DNA of 19,874 nt, taken from NCBI GenBank assembly GCA_034430515.1, contig DAOUEP010000064.1, forward strand, positions 1 through 19,874, read 5' to 3'. The position numbers were made by a program, and so were the translations under genes. Origin of the DNA: DAOUEH01 sp034430515. Lineage in GTDB: Bacteria > Chloroflexota > Dehalococcoidia > Dehalococcoidales > RBG-16-60-22. Within the stretch, counting starts at the first letter, position 1, and every line of letters begins with the position of its first letter. The notes beneath the pieces were generated by a model, which was given only the letters and a program-made list of their open reading frames with translations, was not told the origin of the DNA and searched no databases. Below, piece after piece: positions 14,501 to 19,874 of the stretch.

Positions 14501-15166
14501 TCAGGGGATGTCGTCCAGGGTAACCCAGCCTTCCTTGAGGGCGCGCACCACGGCCTCGGTGCGGGAGCCAACCTGGAGCTTGTTGAAGATGTGCCCCAGG
14601 TGGGCCTGGACGGTGCGCAGGCTGAGGCAGAGCTTATCGGCGATTTCCTGGTTGCTCAGGCCCTGGGTGGCCAGCCGCAGCACCTCTAGCTCGCGCTCGC
14701 TGAGGACTTCGGTGGGCCGGGAGGCGGGCGTCTGGCCGTTGGGGGGCGCGAAACGGTTGAGCACCTTGCGGGCGATGGCGGGGTGCAGCACCGATTCCCC
14801 GGCGTAGACCTGGCGCACGGCGTCGACGAGCTCGCGGCCGCGCACGCTCTTGAGGAGATAGCCGGCCGCCCCGGCCTGGAGTAGCGAGAAGACGAACTGG
14901 TCGTCGTCGTAGGCGGAGAGTATCAGGATGGTGATAGCCGGGTAAAGGGTCTTGATGCGCCTGGTGGCCTCGATGCCGTCCACTCCCGGCATGGAGATAT
15001 CCATGATGGCCACGTCCGGCCGGGTACTGCCGGCCAGGCGCACCGCTTCCTCGCCGTCGGCGGCCTCGGCGACGACGGTCATGTCCGCCTCCTGCTCCAG
15101 GATGCGGCGGGTGCCGTCGCGCACCACGGCATGGTCGTCGGCAATGAGTATCTTTATCTTTGTCAT
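14501..15166 (-). CDS. NarL/FixJ-family response regulator
   Basis: The 221-residue regulator has a receiver domain (1-120) with D10-D11, phosphoacceptor D56 in AIMDISMPG, and the conserved Lys in LLKSVRG. A LuxR-type helix-turn-helix (about 150-210) reads LSERELEVLRL and RTVQAHLGHIFNKL. Start ATG 15166 is used because MTKIKILIADDH is the normal receiver start; an in-frame extension upstream adds a poorly conserved stretch that overlaps the promoter. It precedes its kinase in the operon, and phosphorylation by that kinase is inferred. Direct targets are unknown, but the divergent gene at 15363 and the operon itself are natural candidates. Confidence 0.94.
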   Translation of the reverse strand: MTKIKILIADDHAVVRDGTRRILEQEADMTVVAEAADGEEAVRLAGSTRPDVAIMDISMPGVDGIEATRRIKTLYPAITILILSAYDDDQFVFSLLQAGAAGYLLKSVRGRELVDAVRQVYAGESVLHPAIARKVLNRFAPPNGQTPASRPTEVLSERELEVLRLATQGLSNQEIADKLCLSLRTVQAHLGHIFNKLQVGSRTEAVVRALKEGWVTLDDIP

Positions 15167-15193
15167 AACGCGCCCCGCTGTTTTGTTACCCCT

Positions 15194-15222
15194 ATCATAC
15201 ACCCTGCGGGTGAAGTCCTCAA
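15194..15222 (-). promoter_or_regulatory. Promoter of the two-component operon
   Basis: On the reverse strand TTGAGG (15217-15222) is 17 bases from TATGAT (15194-15199). The leader before ATG 15166 would be about 21 bases. Confidence 0.55.
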
Positions 15223-15229
15223 TCCATTT

Positions 15230-15334
15230 TCTGGCCGTTCCGGCGCCCCGGCTAGGTATTAACGCCTATACCGCGGGATGCGGATTACGCATCGCGGCGG
15301 AAGCCGGTCTGGCCGTTAATGGCTTAAATTTAAG
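15230..15334. promoter_or_regulatory. Divergent control region with dyads and a direct repeat
   Basis: Between the response regulator and the divergent sensor-like gene lie a direct repeat TCTGGCCGTT (15230-15239 and 15308-15317), a hairpin GATGCG/CGCATC with loop GATTA (15277-15293) extended by CCGC/GCGG, and a perfect 12-base palindrome CTTAAATTTAAG (15323-15334). These are candidate regulator sites. No forward promoter with good boxes is visible. Confidence 0.4.
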
Positions 15335-15362
15335 GAAACGGCTGCGGAGGAGGGGATAGCAT

Positions 15363-15728
15363 ATGAAGAGAATAAGCTTTAGGCCGCTCCTGCTGCCCCT
15401 GATGCTGGCCGTCAGCACGCTGTTTTACTACTTCGGCGAGCTGGTGGACTGGGCAACCTGGGACGCCCTGCGCAACGACTTCTTCTACGGCATCCACGAC
15501 GTCCACCGCCTGCTGTTTCTGGCGCCGATTGTCTACGCCGGCTACACGGCCCGCATCCGGGGGGCCGTCATCATCACTTTGGTGAGCTTCGTCATACTGC
15601 TCCCCCGCGCCCTGTTTATCTCGCCCTATCCCGACCCGCTGCTGCGGATGATTATCTTTATCGTCTTCGCCGGCGTCATCGGCGTTCTGGTCGGGGTGAT
15701 ACGCAATCAGGCCGAGCGGATTCCCTGA
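15363..15728 (+). CDS. Stand-alone sensor-domain membrane protein, homologous to the neighbouring kinase N-terminus
   Basis: The 121-residue protein is almost entirely membrane helices (about 9-24, 50-62, 66-87 and 95-113). Residues 49-97 align without gaps to kinase residues 59-107: LAPIV (53-57 versus 63-67), AG (59-60), GA (67-68), LPRA (80-83 versus 90-93) and FIS (85-87 versus 95-97). It has no PAS, kinase or regulator domain, and stops a few residues after the last helix. It could be a free sensor that modulates the kinase, or the remnant of a duplicated kinase. A strong GGAGGAGGGG lies seven bases before the ATG, and the frame is clean, which favours a working gene. The homology is seen in the sequence; the role is inference. 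Confidence 0.75.
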   Translation: MKRISFRPLLLPLMLAVSTLFYYFGELVDWATWDALRNDFFYGIHDVHRLLFLAPIVYAGYTARIRGAVIITLVSFVILLPRALFISPYPDPLLRMIIFIVFAGVIGVLVGVIRNQAERIP

Positions 15729-15750
15729 GCTCCGGCCCGTGGGGTATAAT
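15721..15750 (+). promoter_or_regulatory. Promoter of the PLDc_N-like gene
   Basis: A perfect TATAAT (15745-15750) preceded by GGGG has only a poor -35 (TTCCCT at 15721-15726, 18-base spacer). A leader of about 36 bases is implied. Confidence 0.4.
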
Positions 15751-15792
15751 GCTCGGTAGTACTGGCGCCCGGGATAGGGGAGAAGGCGGATA

Positions 15793-16020
15793 ATGACCCC
15801 GGACTGGATTATCAGGGTTATCCTCTTCGGCATCGTCCACTGGATACTGGTGGGATTCATGCTGCACGACCTGGTGGACCGCCGACGCGTCTTTGGCGGG
15901 CACAAGGCGCCGTGGGCGCTGGCGATACTGTTTATTCCCTGTTTCGGCTCGCTGGCTTACCTGGGCTTTCACCCCCAGATGCTGGCCTCCCGCAGCGACG
16001 ACGACAACCGCCGCACCTAG
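15793..16020 (+). CDS. Small PLDc_N-like membrane protein
   Basis: The 75-residue protein has two predicted membrane helices (about 5-24 and 41-58). The second helix, WALAILFIPCFGSLAYLGF, matches the phospholipase-D nuclease N-terminal (PLDc_N) pattern, where a WxxxxxxxPxxGxxxYL helix is typical. The domain occurs alone in many short bacterial membrane proteins as well as before cardiolipin synthases, and its role alone is unknown. The C-terminus is polar and acidic (SRSDDDNRR). AGGGGAGAAGG precedes the ATG. It has its own -10 box. Confidence 0.7.
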   Translation: MTPDWIIRVILFGIVHWILVGFMLHDLVDRRRVFGGHKAPWALAILFIPCFGSLAYLGFHPQMLASRSDDDNRRT

Positions 16021-16042
16021 CCCGTGAGGGGCCTGGCTTTTC

Positions 16043-16071
16043 TTGATATTGCCTACATACCGGGGTAAAAT
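16043..16071 (+). promoter_or_regulatory. Promoter of the CAT tRNA
   Basis: TTGATA (16043-16048) and TAAAAT (16066-16071) are 17 bases apart, each with five of six consensus matches. The tRNA starts 13 bases after the -10. Confidence 0.7.
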
Positions 16072-16084
16072 AGGGGAGACTGGC

Positions 16085-16156
16085 GGGCTCGTAGCTCAGC
16101 GGCAGAGCGGCCGGCTCATAACCGGTTGGTCGTAGGTTCGAACCCTACCGAGCCCA
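16085..16156 (+). tRNA. tRNA with anticodon CAT (elongator Met or Ile2)
   Basis: Cloverleaf: acceptor GGGCTCG/CGAGCCC, D stem GCTC/GAGC, anticodon stem GCCGG/CCGGT with loop CTCATAA, variable TGGTC, T stem GTAGG/CCTAC with loop TTCGAAC, discriminator A. CCA is not encoded. The G1-C72 pair and the absence of three G-C pairs below the anticodon rule out initiator tRNA. The CTCATAA loop with GGTCGTAGGTTCGA resembles remembered tRNA-Ile2 sequences, which need lysidine at C34, more than elongator Met, but the choice is open. Confidence 0.9.
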
Positions 16157-16212
16157 CTTTGCTTACCTTTTGCCGGTCTGACCGCCCTCGCCGGTAGTCT
16201 CCCTGGTGCCGT

Positions 16213-16242
16213 TTGTCCCCCGCGGGTAATATGGGTTATCAT
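16213..16242 (+). promoter_or_regulatory. Promoter of the TMEM175-like gene
   Basis: TTGTCC (16213-16218) and TATCAT (16237-16242) are 18 bases apart. The leader before ATG 16277 would be about 28 bases. Confidence 0.5.
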
Positions 16243-16276
16243 ACTTTTACTCCACCAGCCTGAGAGGAGGGGGAAT

Positions 16277-16915
16277 ATGATATCCGGACATAAACGATTG
16301 AGCCTTCATTTGACTCCGGCCAGAATCGAGGCGCTTACCGACGGCGTTTTCGCCATTGTGATGACGCTGCTGGTGCTTGAACTCGGCGTACCGGTGATAG
16401 CCGGGGCATCGGTGCGCGCGGAGCTGTTGCACAGCCTCGGTCAGATGTGGCCGGAGTTCTTCAGCTATATCGTCAGCTTCTTACTGCTGGGGTTTATGTG
16501 GGTACTGCACCATTACCATTTCCGGTTCATCGAGCGTTCCGATAGCGTGCTGGCCTGGATAAACCTGCTTTTCCTTATGTTCGTTTCCCTATTGCCCTTT
16601 ACAACGACTTTGCTGGGTGAATATATTGATGAACCGGTCGCTTTTCTCATCTATGGCGCTAATATTTTCGCCTGTATGATTCTCCGGTTGCTGATGTGGA
16701 ACTATGCCACCAACAATTTCCGCCTTATAAAAAAGGATACGCCGCCCGAAATGATAAAGCGTACCAAGATGACGTTACCCCTCGGTATGGCGGCCATCGC
16801 CGTGGCTATGGTCGTGGCTATCTTCAGTACAATCGCCTCGGTATCTATCACCGCAGTCATATTTATCTTTTTCATCGTCAGGAGCACAATCATTAATCGC
16901 ATCAGGCTTACCTGA
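16277..16915 (+). CDS. TMEM175-family (DUF1211) potassium channel
   Basis: The 212-residue protein has six predicted helices and the family signature near the N-terminus: R16-IEA-LTD22-GVFAIVMTLLVLEL, matching the TMEM175 pattern R-x3-F-S-D-G-x-F-A-I with L-T in place of F-S. Bacterial members form tetrameric potassium-permeable channels lined by this first helix. Further family features are FWVLHHYHF-like MWVLHHYHFRFI and NLLFLMFVSLLPFTT in the second and third helices. GGAGG lies just before the ATG. Codon use is a little more AT-rich than its neighbours. It is monocistronic, with its own promoter. The physiological role in bacteria is unsettled. Confidence 0.88.
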   Translation: MISGHKRLSLHLTPARIEALTDGVFAIVMTLLVLELGVPVIAGASVRAELLHSLGQMWPEFFSYIVSFLLLGFMWVLHHYHFRFIERSDSVLAWINLLFLMFVSLLPFTTTLLGEYIDEPVAFLIYGANIFACMILRLLMWNYATNNFRLIKKDTPPEMIKRTKMTLPLGMAAIAVAMVVAIFSTIASVSITAVIFIFFIVRSTIINRIRLT

Positions 16916-16927
16916 TACCGCGATGGC

Positions 16928-16956
16928 TTGCATCGTCGCTGATATGTAAATATACT
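16928..16956 (+). promoter_or_regulatory. Promoter of the iron-sulfur flavoprotein gene
   Basis: TATACT (16951-16956) matches five of six -10 positions; TTGCAT (16928-16933) lies 17 bases upstream but matches poorly. The start of transcription would be near 16963. Confidence 0.45.
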
Positions 16957-16980
16957 TTGGAGTAAACAGGGAGGCAGCTC

Positions 16981-17553
16981 ATGAAAGTTCTGGGCATCGT
17001 CGGCAGCCCGCGCAAAGACGGCAATACCGAAATCATGGTGGCGGAGGCGCTGGCCGCCGCCCGCGAGGCGGGCGCGGAGACGGACATCTTCCTCGTCCAC
17101 GATAAGCAAATAGCCGGCTGCGACGGCTGCCACAGCTGCTTTAAGACAGGTAAGTGTAAAATCAGGGACGACATGCAGTCGCTTTACATAATGATGGAGG
17201 CCGCCGATGCCATCATCTTCGGCACGCCGGTCTATTTCCACGCCTACACGGCCCAGGCCAAGGCCGTCATCGACCGCACTTTCTGCTACCTGTTTGAACA
17301 CAAGCTGGCCGGTAAGGTGGGTGCGCCGGTGCTGACGCTGCGCCGCGTGGGCGCCGGGCAGACGAACTCGCAGCTCTACGAGTGGTTCCTGGCCCAGGGG
17401 ATGGTGCCCATCCGCGGGGCCACCGGCTACGGGCGGGAGAAGGGCGACGTGAGGACGAGCGACGGGGCGGGCATCGGCACGACGGCCCTGGGGGAGGCGC
17501 GCGACGCGGGCAAAGCGGTGGTGGCGATGGTACGGAAGCTGGGCGGCGGATAA
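16981..17553 (+). CDS. Iron-sulfur flavoprotein (NADPH-dependent FMN reductase family)
   Basis: The 190-residue flavodoxin-fold protein binds FMN phosphate through GSPRKDGNT (8-16) and holds a compact cluster motif C47-x2-C50-x2-C53-x5-C59, as in the methanogen iron-sulfur flavoprotein Isf. GTPVYFHAYTAQAKAVIDR is the second family block. Such proteins pass electrons from ferredoxin or NAD(P)H to oxygen, peroxide or other acceptors, mainly in anaerobes; the partner here is unknown. GGGAGG lies seven bases before the ATG. The C-terminus ends in a short variable tail. It is single, with its own promoter, and nothing appears damaged. Confidence 0.9.
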   Translation: MKVLGIVGSPRKDGNTEIMVAEALAAAREAGAETDIFLVHDKQIAGCDGCHSCFKTGKCKIRDDMQSLYIMMEAADAIIFGTPVYFHAYTAQAKAVIDRTFCYLFEHKLAGKVGAPVLTLRRVGAGQTNSQLYEWFLAQGMVPIRGATGYGREKGDVRTSDGAGIGTTALGEARDAGKAVVAMVRKLGGG

Positions 17554-17656
17554 TATTGCGTGGTGTTTGTTGACGGCGCTGCCACATTTTCGGTAAGCTG
17601 CTGCCGGGCGGGGATTGCCACTTTATTATGTAAACGTGCTCAAGGCGTGCGTGTAC

Positions 17657-17686
17657 TTGACGTAACATATATTGTGCGCCCCATAA
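17657..17686 (+). promoter_or_regulatory. Candidate promoter of the methyltransferase-like gene
   Basis: TTGACG (17657-17662) is followed after 18 bases by CATAAA (17681-17686). The surrounding 80 bases are unusually AT-rich for the window. Confidence 0.35.
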
Positions 17687-17715
17687 AAACAAGACAAAAA
17701 GGAATTACATAATAA

Positions 17716-18246
17716 ATGGTAAGTAAGTACACCCGGCGGCATGCCGGCCAGCACCGTGACGACCTCACCGGCGAGCACGCCTTCGGCGACGCGGGCCAGC
17801 TGCTGCTCTTTTTCCTGTTCCTGGCCGTCTGGATAACCGATATCGTCTTTCGGTATTCCACCCTACTCAACGATTACGTGCCGCTGGCCGTGAGGTTGAC
17901 GCTGGGGATTAGCCTGCTGCTCCTGTCCGGCTACATGGCCTGGGCCGGCATGAGGATAGTTTTCGGCAAGGTACGCAAGACCCCCGGCGTCATCCGCCAG
18001 GGGATTTTCGGGGTGGTGCGCCATCCCATCTACCTGAGCGAGGTAATGCTCTACCTGGGCCTGATTCTGATTCATATCTCGCTGGCAGCTCTGGGCGTAT
18101 GGGTTATGGCCGGTCTATTCCTGCACTATATCTCGCGGCACGAGGAGAAGCTGCTGCTGGCGCGCTTCGGCGATAACTACGCCGCCTACATGCGGGACGT
18201 GCCGATGTACTTGCCGCGGCTCTTTGGGAGAAGACCGAAGGTTTAG
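17716..18246 (+). CDS. Isoprenylcysteine carboxyl methyltransferase-like membrane protein
   Basis: The 176-residue protein has four to five helices and the ICMT/PEMT signature: V-R102-H-P-IYLSEVMLYLG, then H142-E143-E144-K followed by FGDNYAAYMRDVPMYLP, which together form the S-adenosylmethionine and substrate pocket in the family. Bacterial members methylate varied and mostly unknown substrates; some act on phospholipid head groups. The N-terminal 30 residues (RRHAGQHRDDLTGEHAFGDAG) are polar and carry no recognised domain. The ATG is the first possible start, because TAA lies immediately upstream in frame. AAGGA is 12 bases away, longer than ideal. It is monocistronic. Confidence 0.85.
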   Translation: MVSKYTRRHAGQHRDDLTGEHAFGDAGQLLLFFLFLAVWITDIVFRYSTLLNDYVPLAVRLTLGISLLLLSGYMAWAGMRIVFGKVRKTPGVIRQGIFGVVRHPIYLSEVMLYLGLILIHISLAALGVWVMAGLFLHYISRHEEKLLLARFGDNYAAYMRDVPMYLPRLFGRRPKV

Positions 18247-18323
18247 CCCGCAGTTCTTGCCCGCCCACCCCAAAAATGAAATACAGCCCCCTGAAACGCC
18301 ATTCTGGGGACTTCATGAGTATA

Positions 18324-18404
18324 ATACCATTAACCAGCCCTCAATAACGCTCAGATTATGATTCTAGCGCGTCTTAGCTTAGGGATACTGGCTTTTAATG
18401 GTAT
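18324..18404. repeat. 80-bp element with perfect 10-bp terminal inverted repeats
   Basis: ATACCATTAA (18324-18333) and TTAATGGTAT (18395-18404) are exact inverted repeats at the ends of an AT-richer 81-base segment between two convergent genes. Just inside, AACCAG and CTGGCTT give further partial complementarity. It could be a miniature insertion element or a bidirectional terminator. No flanking duplication is evident. Confidence 0.4.
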
Positions 18405-18484
18405 ATGAGGAACACGCCCGCCAGCACTTGCGGCACGGCGGAGGCGGCGGCGGTAAGAATGGCGAATAAGGGGCCTAACGCCAT
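18395..18484 (-). pseudogene. Possible remnant of a membrane protein (first helix of an EamA-like transporter)
   Basis: A 29-codon frame begins with ATG at 18484, ten bases after the hflX stop on the same strand. It encodes one hydrophobic helix (MALGPLFAILTAAASAVPQV, continuing to FLIYH). This resembles the start of drug/metabolite transporters of the EamA family. Its TAA lies inside the inverted repeat at 18395-18404, as if the element had cut off the rest of the gene. There is no clear ribosome binding site. It could also be chance. Confidence 0.25.
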
Positions 18485-18494
18485 GTTATGTCAA

Positions 18495-19607
18495 TCAACC
18501 GGCGCTGGCCACGGCGACCCTGTCCCCTATTCTGTCGAGGAGCCGGGCCAGCCCCCAGCCCTTGGCCGCCGAGACGGGCACGATGGCTTCGCCGGCGGCG
18601 GCGTCCTGGTCGGCGAAGTACGCCAGGGCGGTATTTTCGTCCCAGGGGCGGCTGGCGTCCAGTGTCAGGTCTATCTTGTTGAGCACCGTCAGGCGCGGCT
18701 TGTCGGCTAGCCCCAGCTCGCCGAGGATGGTCTCCACCGTCTGGCACTGCCCGGCGGCGTCCGGCGCGGCAAAATCGACGACGTGGAGCAGTAAATCGGC
18801 CTCGGCCAGCTCTTCCAGGGTGGCCCGGAAGGCAGCCACGATGGTCGGCGGCAGCTTGCGGATAAAGCCGACGGTATCCGTCAGCAGCGCGAAGCGGCTA
18901 TCGGGCAGGCGCAGGCGGCGGGTGGTCGGGTCGAGCGTGGCGAAGAGGCGGTCGTCGGCGTAGATATCGGCGCGGCAGAGGGCGTTTAAGAGCGTGCTCT
19001 TGCCGGCGTTGGTGTAGCCCACCAGGGCGACGACGGGGATACCGCTAAGCTTACGCTGGCGGCGGTACTGGGCGCGGCGATTGCGTATCGCCTCGGTCTG
19101 CTCCTTGAGGCGCTGGATGCGGCGGCGTATCAGGCGGCGGTCGGTCTCCAGCTGCGATTCGCCGGGCCCGCGCGTGCCGATGCCGCCCCCCAGCCGCTCC
19201 AGGTGCTGCCACTGCCCGGCCAGACGCGGCAGCAGGTACTGGTGCTGGGCCAGCTCCACCTGCAACCTGCCCTCGCGGGTGCGGGCGCGCCGGGCGAAGA
19301 TATCCAGAATCAGGGCGGCGCGGTCGATGACCTTGACGCCCAGGGTCTCCTCCAGGGTGCGCTGCTGGTGGGGCGAAAGCTCGTCGTCCAGGATGAGGAC
19401 GTCGTAGGCGCTAGTCTCTTTCCGCGCCAGCAGCTCCCCCAGCTTGCCCTTGCCCACGTAGGAGTCAGGCTCGGGATGAACCAGCGGCTGCACGATGCGC
19501 CCGACTACCCTGGCCCCGGCGGCCCCGGCCAGGCGGGCCAGCTCGGCCAGGGATTCCTCAGCGGTCTCGCGGCCCCGGCTGCCCTTGGCGGCCACGGCCA
19601 GCAGCAA
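18495..19607 (-). CDS. hflX: GTPase HflX
   Basis: HflX is a ribosome-binding GTPase that splits stalled or hibernating ribosomes. The 370 residues show the HflX N-terminal domain (PEPDSYVGKGKLGEL, LSPHQQRTLEE, VIDRAALILDIFARRART), the hallmark loop GGIGTRGPGESQLETDRR, and a basic coiled helix. The G domain has G1 GYTNAGKST, G3 DTVGF and G4 NKID. TTG 19607 (GGAG six bases upstream) is annotated, but conserved PERALLLAV begins before it, and no ATG, GTG or TTG exists further upstream in frame. An ATC at 19652 with GAGGAG six bases before it may be the true start, giving 385 residues. The gene follows an aminotransferase gene on the same strand. Confidence 0.93.
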   Translation of the reverse strand: MLLAVAAKGSRGRETAEESLAELARLAGAAGARVVGRIVQPLVHPEPDSYVGKGKLGELLARKETSAYDVLILDDELSPHQQRTLEETLGVKVIDRAALILDIFARRARTREGRLQVELAQHQYLLPRLAGQWQHLERLGGGIGTRGPGESQLETDRRLIRRRIQRLKEQTEAIRNRRAQYRRQRKLSGIPVVALVGYTNAGKSTLLNALCRADIYADDRLFATLDPTTRRLRLPDSRFALLTDTVGFIRKLPPTIVAAFRATLEELAEADLLLHVVDFAAPDAAGQCQTVETILGELGLADKPRLTVLNKIDLTLDASRPWDENTALAYFADQDAAAGEAIVPVSAAKGWGLARLLDRIGDRVAVASAG

Positions 19608-19683
19608 GGCCCGCTCCGGCGCGGCGCGGACGGGAATGGTGTTTCTGGTGATATTATTCTCCTCGGTAGTATAGCTATTGTTA

Positions 19684-19874
19684 TTATCGCTTGGGGGTCA
19701 GGCGGCGGGTATTGCGCCACCCCGCCAGCCGCGACAGCCCCTTGACCAGAGCGGCGTCGGGGATGGTCAGCGACAGTCTCACGTAGCCCTCGCCGCTGCG
19801 CCCGTAGCCCACGCCCGGCGTGACGGCCACGCCCACCTGGTCGAGGAGGTCGGCGGTGAAGTCCACCGAGTTGT
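19684..19874 (-). CDS. Class I/II aminotransferase, C-terminal 62 residues (runs off window)
   Basis: The reverse strand is open from the window edge to TAA at 19684-19686. The fragment reads NSVDFTADLLDQVGVAVTPG, then GYGRSGEGYVRLSLT with the conserved Arg that binds the substrate carboxylate in fold-type I, PLP-dependent aminotransferases. The G-x-G-Y/F-G-x-x-G-E-x-Y-x-R-x-S-L-T pattern suits LL-diaminopimelate aminotransferase (dapL), which Chloroflexota use for lysine and diaminopimelate synthesis, but related aminotransferases share it. The gene is upstream of hflX with about 31 bases to the first plausible hflX start, so co-transcription is likely. Everything upstream of residue about -62 from the end is outside the window. 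Confidence 0.82.
   Translation of the reverse strand, partial: NSVDFTADLLDQVGVAVTPGVGYGRSGEGYVRLSLTIPDAALVKGLSRLAGWRNTRRLTPKR

Noticed and set aside
15167..15202. 12-codon N-terminal extension of the response regulator
   Set aside because: It overlaps the -10 region, and the receiver domain normally begins at MTKIKILIADDH.

Overview
This 19.9 kb window is a dense, GC-rich, chromosomal stretch of an ordinary bacterium. I see no phage, transposase, plasmid or CRISPR signal. The gene set (RNase J, FtsK with a C-terminal gamma domain, a second EF-G-like GTPase, DUF951, long-form PyrF, an iron-sulfur flavoprotein, TMEM175 and HisKA_3 two-component proteins) fits an anaerobic Chloroflexota lineage, most likely Dehalococcoidia. 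That placement is inferred from recognised families, not from a search.

Layout. 1-800 (-): N-terminal two thirds of a DUF1015 protein. 940-1554 (+): a metallo-beta-lactamase hydrolase. 1604-3655 (-): an EF-G-like GTPase that converges on it, with a small REP-like repeat between the two stops. 3656-4089: a gene-free stretch with a dispersed CCCCCTT/AAGGGGG repeat. 4090-4638 (+): an unrecognised four-helix membrane protein built from two copies of a His-rich unit. 4763-9418 (+): udg, rnj and ftsK, all in one direction and probably driven by a strong promoter with a dyad at its start site. 9420-10004 (-): a PAP2-like membrane protein converging on ftsK. 10144-12858 (+): a structured leader RNA, a small SWIM zinc-finger protein, pyrF, DUF951 and dinB, tightly packed. 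12911-12985: tRNA-Thr(CGT). 13020-15166 (-): a NarL-type response regulator followed by its membrane PAS histidine kinase. 15363-15728 (+), divergent from them: a free-standing membrane protein homologous to the kinase's sensor domain. After that come a PLDc_N-like small protein, a CAT-anticodon tRNA, a TMEM175-type channel, an iron-sulfur flavoprotein and an isoprenylcysteine-methyltransferase-like protein (all +). 18395-19874 (-): a possible gene remnant, hflX, and the C-terminus of an aminotransferase.

Functional themes. Genome maintenance is prominent: type 4 uracil-DNA glycosylase and DNA polymerase IV both carry likely sliding-clamp peptides, and FtsK moves chromosomes. RNA decay (RNase J) and ribosome-associated GTPases (EF-G-like, HflX) form a second theme.

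The most interesting items are the internally duplicated putative di-heme membrane protein (4090-4638), the leader RNA at about 10179-10300 whose hairpin competes with a helix that would hide the ribosome binding site, the orphan copy of the kinase sensor domain (15363-15728), and the perfect 8-bp dyad over the udg start site. Nothing here clearly amounts to a new multi-gene system; these are single-gene or regulatory leads.
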